From: Aporrectodea caliginosa
Lineage: Eukaryota > Annelida > Clitellata > Crassiclitellata > Lumbricidae
Length of the DNA: 64,000 nt
NCBI GenBank assembly: GCA_020284085.1
Contig: JACEVL010000337.1
Span: 583,273-647,272 of the forward strand
Reading direction: 5' to 3'
The translations under genes were made by a program, and so were the position numbers. Positions 46,301 through 57,592 of this stretch are shown in pieces (the stretch's first letter is position 1; the number at the start of each line of letters is the position of its first letter). Below the pieces are notes generated by a model. The model saw nothing but the letters and a program-made list of their open reading frames with translations. It made no database searches and was not told the origin of the DNA.

Positions 46301-49300
46301 GCAATGTCATTTTTTAATCTCTTACACGATCAAACATATATAGAAATGCACACGACATTGCTAAACTAGCACAGTTGCAGCAACGTTGTAAGAGTCCAGA
46401 CAATAATATAGCGTCTTTTATATGCCTCAAAAAGCATTGCTGATGCTAACCTAAGCAAAAGATAGCGCAAGACTAGAAAGTTCATTTTAAAGTAAACAAA
46501 GGTAAGAAAACTGGAAAAATCACCACTTATGGGTCCTCGCACACATGTATATCTCATCGAAACAGCAATGCCCTAACTTTAAGACCTTTAGCCTTTGCAT
46601 CACAAGCTTTTCATGCATAACCATCCATTTGATGGCTCACATTATTTTACACCCTGTGATAGATTGCTGCTAATGGGCCACTACTTCGTATGCTTATCTG
46701 AGCTACAATCAATACTTAATTCAGCTGAGCAAGAGTGCATTTTAAGATTACGTATCTAGAGGCCAACATCCCTAAAACCACTAGAAGCACTTCAAAATTT
46801 TAACCAAAACCTAAACTTGTAAAGTAATGGGTAAACTGCCACTGATACCAATGCAAAAATCGGCTTAGCCACATGCTCTGAGCCACAGTACCATAATTAT
46901 TCCGTCAATAAAGAATGCACATACACCAGCTTTGGCAATGAGCTGCTCAAGCTTCTTGTTGAGCATGTCTAGGTCATTCTTCTTGTGGTCGATCTTAATC
47001 CTTCGTTGCTCGATCTCACGCTCGCTCTTGTTGAGGATTGCATTCTTCTGGTTTAACTCATCCGCCAGCTGATCCACCGTTTTCCTCAGCGTCTCAATGC
47101 TCGACTGCACGTGAGTTGTCTGAAGTAGAATCTTGGAGATTTCATTTTCTGTGATGGCACTCTTTGACTCCTGTAAATACGAAACACAATTGTCTTAAAC
47201 TGCATCAAATGCCGAGAATTTCTAGTACTTCAAGAGAATAAGAGCCGAATTCTAAAATTGGTTCATCAGTTACGGTTTCAACCAATGACAGAAAAATGAT
47301 GGATGTTCTTTCTTCCCTTTTCTAATATAATGTAACAAAACATTTATACACTACTTCTAACATTTGCTGCTAACATGGCTATCTAAAACAGTGCTTCCCA
47401 ATCTTTTCAGTGTCAAGGACCAGCAGGAATTTTCCCACTGCAGAAGGACCGGTGCCCAATTTATTAATTATTTATGTTTTTCGATAGGTAAAATAGACCT
47501 CAAATATATGCTAAAATTGATTTAAATGAATGTTTAGCCAATTCTATCCCTCTATTGCCCTTTAACTGCTAGCCTTATAAGTTTTTTATGACTTTTAAAA
47601 ATATAATAGTGTGTTTTGCAACCTCTGTAACTGTAAAGTGATTGGTTGGTTACAAAATAAATGATTGATTGATTGACTGATTGAGGGTAAGTCTTTTGCT
47701 TGTTTTAGAAATCGAATACAGACCAGGTCTTTGATTTCATCGCGTTTCCTCTTTATCATCTTGTGTGTGTTCTGAGCCGCTTTGTCGGATGTCAGCTGAG
47801 ATCTCATCGTCTCCAGAATCTCGTCTTCAATCTTAACCTTCTCTTGGAACGCACGCTCAATCTCCTTACGGATGTCAACCAGCTTTCTCAGGTTGTGATT
47901 CCTGTCCTGAAGCATAGACAGAAATCAGTACATAAAACAGACATTTAAAAAGAATTATTAAGCAGGAACCTTTTTGATAATGTTATCTTTGGGACCAATA
48001 TTATGAACCTACTAGTTTGCATCCTAATTAGGTCACATACTCAGGAAATTAGTCATGTAATTAGGTCATTATGGAAAATAAATTTGTCACCCACAGAGAA
48101 TGCATCATAATTTGAGTCTGATGTTTGTGGTCAGAACTGTGCTGATGATGCACTACAAGCTGATGATAAGGATGTTCCTTATAAAATGCAGAAAATGATG
48201 ATAGGTACCAAGATAATGTTGCAATCGATGTTGGTGAAGTTGATGAAGAAGTTACAATAGGACAATCATAACAACAGAACTATGCTGAATATGTAGATGG
48301 GATTCAAAGGACAGTGAACAGATGAAAATGATGGTGCTCAAAAGATGTAGACAAAAGTAGCTGAGTGTAATAAAGACCATCACAACAACGTTGAACTGCG
48401 CAGGATTAAACCATCATGATGAAATGCTGAAGAAAATGCTGCTGACACAGAAGTTGACCATATTCCTGTTAACAACAATAGTATGGGGAGCAGGTTTAGG
48501 GTAATGGTAACACTCTGGCACAAAGAGCAGAAGATAAGCACAGACATGTGATCGCTTCCTGCTACCCTCCCAAAGGTCAACTCAGCCTTTCATTCACCAG
48601 ATGGTATTGGTAAAATGAGCAGTGGGACGTAATGGGTGCCTTGCATGGCTGCCAAAGAGTTAAATTGGACTCCTGTAATAACTTGTGATCATCCATTCAT
48701 ACTATGAATTGTAATCATACTGTGGTGTGTCAGTTTGAAATATTAAACGAAAATTATAAAAAAACTATGAGTTCATTAGGTGCCATTGTTGTCCAACCAG
48801 ACTGACCAGTATAGCAACGGTCAGTGCATCTTCTGTTTCTTTGAGAATGCGATTGTAAAGGCTGTACTCGTTCTTCAGTTCTTCGTGTTTTGCTAGACAT
48901 GCGTTCAGGTTGTTTCGTGCGCGGTTCATCTCCTCTTCGGTTTTGCTGAGAACAAGCGTTGCCTTCTCGTTCTTCCTCTGTTCGTCCTGAATGTTGTTCT
49001 TGTATCCCTTCAGTTCTGTCTCGAGCGTCAAGATCTGTTGCTGTTGTTGACTGGATTTCAACAACACAATTAAAATGCACTTGTCAGTCAGTTGTATTGT
49101 ATTGTATTGTCGTTTAATCATAACTAGCTGTCAAAATGCAGCAAGTAACAACAATGCAAAATTATACAGTTATAATATTAGAGACTAAACTATTATAGCT
49201 ATGGATAACTATTATAGCTATGAATGCTGCAGTTTTCAGCATATGCATCAAGCACTGGTTCTTAGGCAGCTGGTCACTTAATGCAGCTGGTTTGCATTCC

Positions 49301-52300
49301 TGTCACTCACTGGTTCTTATGACGGTCACTTAGGCAGCCCCTTAGCATTCTTTTGAGTCAGACAACTGTTCCGTAATTTGATCAATTTAGGCAATTGGTC
49401 AGGAGGTTCATCAGTCAGCTAAACAGACTATACTACCTAAGTGCCACTAAAACACATGATAAACTACATCATGCGCCAATATAACACATGATAAATGACA
49501 TCAAATGCCAGTATAACAAGTGATGACAATAATTCACCATCATTGTCTCAACTTCTAAATCAGTCACTTGGTGAATCCATGATTTAAGTAATAATTATAT
49601 GATTCAAAAACCTAAAACTGACTAATCAACCAATGAAGTGCTACAAAGTCTTTCCAAATAAAGATGAATCGCCTGATTACTGGAGTGCTCGTAGCATGGC
49701 AGCATGTGCTTCATCTCGACGCTTCATTCCAATGAGACTGCTATTCCATTGCTGGAAGAGCTGCTTCTTCTCAATCGTAATCGACTGTGCAACGGAAACA
49801 CAAAAACGTCAGTTTCAGCATCAATATTTATAATGACATTAGCAAATTTGCACATAGGTGAAAATTTAAACAAATTGATTTTCTGTAAATCAAGTTTTTT
49901 TAGTTTAGAAATAGACTACACATAAGATAAAGTGAAATGAAAATGACATGAGGTATGCTGCAGGTAATGCCAAGTGGTAGGTGAGGTAAGAAATGGACTG
50001 GTATGGTAAGATTCATTAAGGTTAGGTAAGGTAAGGACAAGTTAAAGATAATTAATATATTAAGAGTAAAACTGTAATTGTAATTAGTAACTTCTATTGT
50101 GTGATTGACTGACTGATTGACTGATTGATTGATGAGTGATTGCGGTGTCTAATGTACAAGGCATAAATCTATGGTGCATCAAACCTAAGCTGTAATCAGG
50201 TCAATATCTAGAAGAGTGGTCCATTACAACATTTGAAGAGTTAAAGTAAGGCTTACGTTGTGAATGAAATGACATAAGTGACTGAGCAGAACAGACAGAT
50301 ACATTCAGCGTGTTTCAATATCTATTACCAGCAACTGAAAAAGGTGGAGAAAAAGCAAATCTTGATACCTCAATCTCCATTCGAGCTTCCATGACGGCCT
50401 CTTTTGCGGCCTTTGTTTCGTCCATTTGAGCCGCAAGCTGTGCAGCACACATGCCAATCTCTTCCTGCAGTTTGGCCACTTTTTCATTCAGTCGATCAAC
50501 AAAGAGATCCTGTAGTAATGTAATCAGTAATGGGACATTTACCAAGTGACTCGTGTAACATCTGGCACTGCTACGTCCCTAAGCTCTAATCTACATGTAT
50601 ATGCTGCATGATTATGAATGTCAATGCCCCTGTAAATAGCATGCTAATTGTGTGAACTCCCCATGCCTAAAACATTCTTAATACAGCACTGTCTTTATAA
50701 CAATGCTCAGACTTCTTACTGTTATAACAGATAGAAAGACCACTCCAATCTGTTACACTGCTTGAAAGGTCAAAATATTAAAATACATGGTAATCAATCT
50801 GCTCACTCAAAACTGAAAACCAAAATCCAGCACTGCTTCTGTTTGAAGAGATCATAATATTTGATTCTTTCTGTTCTGTACCTGAATCCGTTTATTTTCC
50901 TCAGCCCTCAGTACGTCCGATTCTGCCTTTTCTGCCGCCCTCTTCATGACCGCAATGTCACCACGAACGTTGTCCTTGACATTCTCCATGTAGAAGATGC
51001 GCATGTTAATATTCTCCACCTCCGCCTGGAGATCAGCGTTGTTCTTCCGTTCCATGTTTGCCAGCGTCTGCTTCTCCCGATAGAACTTCCTCACATCTCC
51101 AAGTTCCTGTTCTGTGAGCTCACGGCCGTGTTTCGTCGTTTCAAAGTCGTCTCGCAGCTTCTCGAGCTGCATCTGATTGCGAGCAAGGTCCTGCTGAACA
51201 CCATAAAGCTGAACACCGACGTTCTCACGTTCCTGCTCCTTCTTCTTCGAGTCGTGCGTCACCTCACGCAACTGAAGGGTGATCTTATCCAGCTCCTTTT
51301 CGTAGAATTCCTTCAGTCTGACCTGAAATCCTGCCATCATCGGGTGGTCTGGATCAAGGACCACAAGCTCCGTGACGTTCTGATCCTCGTCTTCCAGACC
51401 ACGGTCCACAGACAGGTCATCATCTCCGGCGTTGTATTCCAGCAACTCATCGTCTATCTCGTCGGCTGCTGGATAATCATCAAAGTCAGCCTCTTCATCC
51501 GGAGCACTTGCAGGACTTATTTCATCCACTTCCGCTTCCAGGGCAGATGGAACCTCGGCAACTGTATCTTCAGCCGGATAAACATTAGGGGCTTCTTCTG
51601 GGTCGGCACGTGGATAGGTGGCAGTGTCATCACTCACTCCGCCGAGATCAATGACCGCCTGTGGGTCAACCTTTAAAAGCTCCGTGTCTCCAGCAAGAGG
51701 GAAGCTGTAGATGCTCGTTTCTTCCTCCTCTCCTTCCTCCTCTGCAACAAGAAATTGCTTCTAAGTAGAAGTACAAGCAATCACCGACAGACTATCTTTA
51801 ACTAAACCATTTATTTTTTTAATGTAAAAAGTAAGTAAGTAATGTATATCTCTTTATTATTTTTAACCTAGTGCCTTTCAAGCACTCTGGTGTACATACA
51901 TCTTAACAACAATATGCAGTTACTGTCAATACGAGTACAACATTCTAACAATAAACGTCTTTCGCTGTAAATTCTCTGCAAGAGGTATACGAGCGATCGT
52001 GGTCGAGGGTATATTGTTGGAGCTTTTTGGTGGAAGTAAACTATGCAGTACATGGCCCTGGTTCATCACGACTGCAGCTATGAATGTATCTGGGAATTAT
52101 TATTATGCTAGTGCCTTTCAAGCACCTCACAGAAGCATCTACCATATGTACATGTTTGTAATTATAATTCAACATTTATTTATATAGTGCCAGTTCAAGA
52201 GCAAACACATGGGATGCTCTCTGTGTTAGCATATATGATGTTAAATGTCATTCAGGCAGCCCTGGTCAAAGTGGGAAACAAGGGGGTGATGGTATGGATA

Positions 52301-55300
52301 TATAGAAACCATTCCCCTTCCCTACCAGTATTGCATTTCTCGCCTGGAGAAGTACCGTTAGGCTTTGAGCCAGCCAGGAGAGGTGCCGGTATGGCATACC
52401 GTTTCATACCATCACACTTTGAGCACTGCATTAAGGACTGAAGTTTTATCATTTAGCAAAACAATGCACAGAAATCTAGAAGAGTCACTGGTGGTTGGGC
52501 CATGTACACAAGTGGAGCCCAACAATGCATTCCCATCCACAATTGACAGATAGCATGGAAGTTCAGAGTCTCTGGACCAAATTTTGTCGATAGTATGTAT
52601 TTTTCAAAAGTGGATATTCTTGCCTGAGCAGTGTATACATGTCTGATGTGTTTATACTTTATAGAGAGACTCACTTAGCCTTGTACCATTACTGATATCA
52701 CCAGGTGTGATATTTCACCAATGCAGGTGCTCATGTGCATAAGTGCCAATTAATTTTCTCCCTCTGTATGGATTATTATATATGCTACCCCACTATACAG
52801 ATCTCTACTGCTACAAAGTAAGAAACAATCCAACAACCTCTAAGATGAAATCAAGACATGCTACTAGTAGAGCTACACAGGTGAAGAATGTACAGTATGC
52901 AACATGGTATGTAAATATGTAACTATTTCTAAGGCACCTATCTTAGAATATCTTACAAGTGTTGTTTTAAGGATATATGTGCAGGCTGTCTGCTCTGTTA
53001 GTAGTTAAGATTTATGTCTTCTGTCATTTGTGTTCATGTGAATTGTTTAAATTGCATAATTGTACACTGTAACCGGTTGCGGTGTGTCAACCGGATTGTC
53101 TGAATAAACGAAAATATTATTATTATCATCTTTATTTCACTGATTTGCATGAATATCATAAAATTATTCTGCGGCATAGGTCATATATCAAAGAAGCCAG
53201 TTTACCAGTTATTTGCATTTAAACATGGCACTTATTTTGCATAAATTAAACTGAAACATCAATTAACAGCAAGCAGTACACTATGCAAACACATCTGAGA
53301 GACTTGTGAATGGGTACCATACAAAACCAATACATTACAGTTTATCTGAACTCAAAGTATATATGGCTCCTAAAATTACATGCACAAAATAAAGGTGTCA
53401 AGCTTCAATACACTGTTGTTGTTAAATCTAAAACCATACCATTATCGTAATCACCATATCTAAATACCATTCAGTATGCACAAGTGGTAACTACTCCCAA
53501 ACACTACCATCCTCATCCCTATGTTTTCTGGACTTACCCGCTTCTTCTGCGCCTTTCTTTTTACCTTCATCACCACTAAAAAGATCATTTTCTAGGCTTT
53601 CAACGGTTTGCTCTGCTTCATCTTCCTCTTCTTCGTAATCACCTGGTAGGTCGATCTATACCATTCAGAGCAGAATTTAATATAATAAAACTGCACATTT
53701 GTAATCAATTTTCTTATCGCAAGCAATTTTTGGGTCAACTTATGCTAAATGTTTTATCAACTCCGGCAATGCATTGGCACATGATTCTGAAGTTTTGCTA
53801 GCTCATGGCCAAGAAAAAGAAAATTAATTCCCCATGTCAAGATGTGCACTATTGGAGAATTTAATTAACCTGATCAATGTTTTTGTGGTGAGTTCAACAT
53901 GTCACTAAGGACTGCATGCATAGAACCTTCACCTGCTTACAGAACAGTAGAAGACAAAGTTATTAATTATCTAATTTCTTATTATTTTATTTCCGATATT
54001 AGAATGATGACTACTGCATCAGAGTCAAACCCAAGCTAAGCTATGAAAACAGATCACGGAAACTTACCTCTGGATCACTATCCTTTTCTTTGTCATCACT
54101 GAAAGTAAGAAAAAAGTATGAAACTTTCCTCTCATATGTCATTTAAGGCTATTCACATGTTGTATGTATATATAACCATATAAGGGTTAAATAGGAGAGC
54201 GATAAATAAAACATACGCCTATGTGGAAATCAAATGTACACAATAATATGGAAACACATTGGTTGACAAAACTTACAAGAAAAGGAGATAAAACAATGAC
54301 AATAAAGAAGAAACTTGAGAGTTACTTGAAAAGACAGCAAAAACAATTTAAAATAATTATTCTTACAAGTGCAAATGTAGCTGAACTTACAAAATAGTGC
54401 ATTCTGTTTATGAACAAAAGACAAGTATGGTTGTCAACTCTATTAACATACTGGGTCTGTAATTAAGAGGCTGCAGGTTCACCGACACTTTGATTGCATG
54501 AACATCACATTCAGAAAGAGAAGACCCAATCCTGGGTTCCTGTTGGTCTTTCAAGATGAAAATGGCTTATTGGAAATGTGGTGTCATACCAGTGCATATT
54601 TTAACGGATTTGGACTACTGGGACAAAGTCTGCTACTCTACTTTCAATGTTATTGGAAAAATTGAAAGTAGAGTATTACCTGTTCACCAAAACTACTGGG
54701 ACAAATCCTAAAACTACTGGGACATTTGTCCCAGTAGTTGTTAAAATATGCACTGTGTCTATTAACAAATATTATATCAGTGTATATCATCATCAAGGAT
54801 CCAGGCGAAAGCCCGTAGGTTCCAATGCAAATTTCGTCATCCATTTCCATAATCCTCTGTCTTGCCAATACACTCAAACTGTGTAGGTCTTGTTTGCAGA
54901 ATCCCTGAGTCATCAGTCCAATCCTGTTAGGTCTTCCTGTTGGTCTTCCATCCATCATACCCATCATGACAGTTTTTATTTTTCTATTATTGTCCATTCT
55001 GCATATATGTCCAAACAGACCCAATTTCCTTCTCATTACTGACTGTATTAGATCTTCCTTTAGTGTATACAATCGTTATAATCTGTGGCTGACACATGTG
55101 GTCTGTTACAGACCGTCTGTACACGGGGACCTTAAATGCTGTGGCACCCATTTGAACGGGCAGCGGTAGTGAAGGATCTCATCCGATCAATTCACCGAAA
55201 AACGAGCAGGGTCGAGGACTTCATACTTTCGAGGCAAATTATAGAAAAACGTTTAAAATGTATTAGTAAGCTTTTATAGAGCCACTTCCCACAGAAAACT

Positions 55301-55465
55301 ACATGGCAGCTCTTTAACTAATAATCAGTGTCATGAAACGCTTGTAAATTTAAACAACATACAGTTTTAAATATCACTACTTTCTTTAATTGCAAGCAGC
55401 TGAAAATATGAATTGTTTAGAAGATATATCTTGCAGACGCTTTACCCGTCGCTTCGGTCCGCCAT
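40365..55465 (-). CDS. CCDC40: CCDC40 axonemal assembly coiled-coil protein, complete, 16 exons
   Basis: CCDC40 pairs with CCDC39 as the 96-nm ruler along ciliary doublet microtubules, needed for inner dynein arms and the nexin-dynein regulatory complex. Exons (5' to 3'): 55446-55465, 54068-54098, 53538-53655, 50882-51741, 50369-50509, 49681-49784, 48807-49050, 47724-47906, 46925-47170, 46080-46293, 44875-45044, 44029-44120, 43272-43460, 42272-42392, 41618-41776 and 40365-40606; about 1044 residues (human 1142). The N-terminus is acidic; the rest is coiled coil. Family-specific stretches are [55 protein letters not shown] and the C-terminal [13 protein letters not shown]. Start ATG at 55465 (MADRSD). 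All junctions fit in phase except exon 15 to 16, which is one base out (see findings). Gene identity is firm; small exon boundaries may shift. Confidence 0.93.
40905..41160. repeat. Dispersed repeat shared between CCDC40 introns, copy 1
   Basis: The order 'atacatgctcagatacagta', 'ctacattttgatcccagcaa', 'cattactcagaatgcat' and 'aaggctgagacatgcacatc' is repeated at 42765-43010 with roughly 85% similarity. Flanking LINE/SINE-like 'tttatatagtgcccct' occurs at 40818. Confidence 0.75.
42765..43010. repeat. Dispersed repeat shared between CCDC40 introns, copy 2
   Basis: Partner of 40905-41160, same orientation. Here a ~20-base insertion ('aaagaccctgctaagacc') is present that copy 1 lacks. Confidence 0.75.
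44420..44645 (-). mobile_element. tRNA-derived SINE, near full length
   Basis: The minus strand begins 'gggacgtggtggtatagcag' (A box) and has 'gcaggttcgaatctacc' (B box) at the right spacing. The body is 'ccctggacaagttgctcact' and the end is 'ctttgggcagagaactcatc' with (atc)n. In CCDC40 intron 11. Confidence 0.8.
44690..44850 (+). mobile_element. 5'-truncated SINE of the same family, opposite orientation
   Basis: 'ggcaacgggaaaccacgtca', 'ggcataaaagccaacagacc' and 'gggcagagaactcatcatca' match the 3' half of the SINE at 44420-44645, read from the other strand. Together they form a head-to-head pair. Confidence 0.75.
45510..45600. repeat. (aatc)n microsatellite, imperfect
   Basis: A run of 'caatcaatcaatcaatcaat' with interruptions to about 45592. 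It is the complement type of the (tgat)n LINE tail at 34003, so may mark an old LINE 3' end. Confidence 0.85.
45872..46055. repeat. 89-bp tandem duplication in CCDC40 intron 10
   Basis: 'catccttctacttcag' recurs at 45872 and 45961, followed in each by 'ctaagcttctga', 'atatgttgctaa' and 'ttctgctacaactctgtcca'. Confidence 0.8.
52190..52580. repeat. Dispersed repeat, second copy
   Basis: Partner of 39690-39920 (see there), with an extra ~150 bases inside and 'atttatttatatagtgccag' at its left side. In CCDC40 intron 3. Confidence 0.65.
54590..54755. mobile_element. Short TIR/hairpin element
   Basis: Exact 16-bp inverted ends, 'cagtgcatattttaac' and 'gttaaaatatgcactg'. Inside is a perfect 15-bp hairpin ('tactctactttcaat' with its complement, 54632-54675) and 'actgggacatttgtcccagt'. 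A related copy lies at about 59560-59715. No exact target duplication was seen. Confidence 0.75.
54780..55075 (-). mobile_element. LINE C-terminal fragment
   Basis: The minus-strand frame reads [39 protein letters not shown] and then a tail with 'cctacgggctttcgcctgga'. It matches 'R-RL-WFGH--RM---R--K-----G-RP-GRP' of LINE C-termini. The TIR element at 54590-54755 sits just beyond its 3' end. In CCDC40 intron 1. Confidence 0.7.
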
Positions 55466-55560
55466 TTTCACAACAACTTCACAGCAACGAAGTTAGGAGG
55501 TCACCGTTTCGGTTGCTAGGTTACTAGAAATAGGTCAGTTCAAGGCGCTGGGTCAGCTTA
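55466..55560 (-). promoter_or_regulatory. Probable CCDC40 promoter / 5' UTR
   Basis: A short CpG-containing stretch immediately upstream of the CCDC40 ATG, with 'gttgctaggttac' just outside (about 55512-55524). Imperfect RFX X-box half-sites of the form 'gttgctaggtaac' control ciliary genes; this match is close but I infer its role only from family knowledge. Confidence 0.5.
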
Positions 55561-55621
55561 ATTTTATGCGCATATCTGTAATGTTGTTCATAGCGTCACA
55601 TACAAACATAAGGACCATATT

Positions 55622-55859
55622 TCGGCCGAATCCCCGAAATTGATTTTCTAAGTCCAACTCGAAGAATATAATTAACAAATAAACATTTGAATAGGCAGTA
55701 TATCGAAATACATCAAGACTACGCTAAGTCTATGTCATGTTTACAATTTAACTGTGAATAGCTCGGCCGCTTTCTAGAAAACTGTTTTCGGGAAATCGGG
55801 CTTTTGTCTGTTTTCAGCGTTTTCGGGGATTCGGGTTTCGGGGATTCGGGCTGACCCCC
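55622..55859. mobile_element. TIR element family A, copy 2
   Basis: Left 'ggccgaatccccgaaattga', right 'cggggattcgggctgacccc'. The interior matches 14825-15002 almost base for base ('tcgggcttttgtctgttttc'). It is uninterrupted, so it shows the family's normal size of about 240 bp. Target duplication unclear. Confidence 0.8.
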
Positions 55860-56403
55860 TAGTATACACTTGGCGTTCTAGTATTTATTTGATCTATGGT
55901 GCAAGTGTGTTTTGTTGCATTTAGGAATAATTTTATTTTGCTTTTAAACGATTTATTCGTACAATGGTTTGCAGTACAATTATAATCATATAGCTTATAT
56001 AATTATGTTGATGCGGTCATGCTATTTTTAATTGTGTCTTTGTCGTGTTATCTCTTGTTCAATTCCAACGAGAAATTGCATGGCTGCATACTAATAATGT
56101 AAATGATTGCAGTGTAATGTTGATGTTTTGCATAATATAAGTCATTTCCCCCTTGTATTCAGTTTTAGTATAAATTTGGAATTAAACTAGAAACGTTTGG
56201 TGGAAAGCGGAGATGTGATGCAATGTAGTGGTATTAGGACTAAAAAAAGAACTGCAACATAATGAACATATCAAAGTTCAGTGGCCTACTAGTATATAAT
56301 TATACAGTTCGATATATACACTATCTGAGGTTCACAATAAGGAAGATATTATACATGTATTTAATTTATACAGTAGAACTCAGAAACATCCCTAGCAACG
56401 AGG

Positions 56404-56667
56404 GTGCGGGCCGAATCCCCGAAACGAATTTCAGCCGGATTCCCGAAATTAATTTTCAAAGTCCAACCCGAATGAATATAATTAACAAATAAACATATGA
56501 ATCGATGTACATCAAGGCCGCGCTAGGCATATGTCATGTTTACAATTTAACTGTGAATAGCTTTCTGGAGTTCGGCCGCTCTCTAGAAAACTGTTTTCGG
56601 GAAATCGGGCTTTTGTGTATTTTCAGCGTTTTCGGGGATTCGGGTTTCAAGGATTCGGGCTGACCCC
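56404..56667. mobile_element. TIR element family A, copy 3
   Basis: Left 'gcgggccgaatccccgaaac', right 'aaggattcgggctgacccc'. Shares 'agaaaactgttttcgggaaa' with the other copies and lacks the 'aggcagtatatcga' part. A second mobile element lies 9 bases beyond its right end. Confidence 0.8.
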
Positions 56668-56676
56668 AACAACGAC

Positions 56677-56883
56677 GGCAAGCTTATAGTATCGGGGGTT
56701 GAAGGATGCAGTGTGTAAGTTTACTGGCGTCGTGAGCGTCGGTTAGGGTCAGGTTAGGCGTCGTGAGGATCGGTTAGGGTTAGGGTTAGTGTCGTCATTA
56801 GAAAAGCTTGTACCCTCTGTTGTCCGCACAGCATGCCCAAAGATACTGTATAATCCTTCAGCCCCCGATACTATAAGTTTGCC
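56677..56883. mobile_element. MITE (207 bp) with perfect 8-bp TSD and telomere-like core
   Basis: Ends 'ggcaagcttatagtatcggg' and its inverse (two mismatches in 31), flanked by 'acaacgac' at 56669-56676 and 56884-56891. The interior carries 'cggttagggttagggttag' and 'ggcgtcgtgag' in the reverse orientation to 14545. An 8-bp TSD fits hAT or P-like families; the terminal bases are not the usual hAT CA, so the superfamily is open. Confidence 0.85.
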
Positions 56884-57239
56884 ACAACGACAGACCTGAA
56901 CCAGAATTTCTTAGAAAAGTTGTGAAAAAATAGAATGGTGGCCACACTGATTGCAACTGGATTTGTCTGGAACCACTTAAAGCATGCCAGAAGACCTTCA
57001 TGCAAGCAGACTGACATTTTGCTCAAATATAAGATGGTCAACATGCTGTCTGTATTTATTATCTATGTTGATATACTGAGTGGTATCCATAGACGCTTTG
57101 TAACAGTAATCATGGATTTGCCGTTTTAAAAGCATAGCAATGCATATATTTTGTCCACCACAGACAGAGAAACTTCTTTCTTTGCAGTACCATTATTAAA
57201 AACTCACACTTGTCTGCTTGTGTAAAATGGGGCCTATTT

Positions 57240-57420
57240 CAGGGGCTATAGGGGTTAGGCAAGTAGCCCTATGACCATAGGCGTAGCTACACTGAGGCAA
57301 GGGGAGGCAGTTGCCTCCTCTTGCTTTTTTATATACTTGAACTTCGATTGACTAATGACCCCAATGACCAAGATTTTGTCAAACGTTTGTGAAGTTGCCT
57401 CCTCTTGAATTTAAATCTTG
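57240..57420. other. Possible single terminus of a hAT-like element
   Basis: 'taggcgtagctacactgagg' resembles the 'CAGTGGCGTAGC' ends of hAT elements, and 'gttgcctcctcttg' occurs twice (57310, 57395). No inverse partner found. Confidence 0.3.
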
Positions 57421-57592
57421 CTAAGTGCCTGCCTATGAACAAGTCACTGACAAAATGATCATGTCATTCCTCATGTCATTGTGAGGTTGTTAAAAGTTGC
57501 TAAATACATGCCTAGTAGATTAGATTTGATTTGTAAACAGATACATATAAAAGTGTTATTTGCTTTGTTGCAGAATTACGTAAGCAACTGGC

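Noticed and set aside
50861..51676. 271-codon plus-strand open frame
   Set aside because: It is the antisense shadow of CCDC40 exon 4; the minus-strand reading matches the family.
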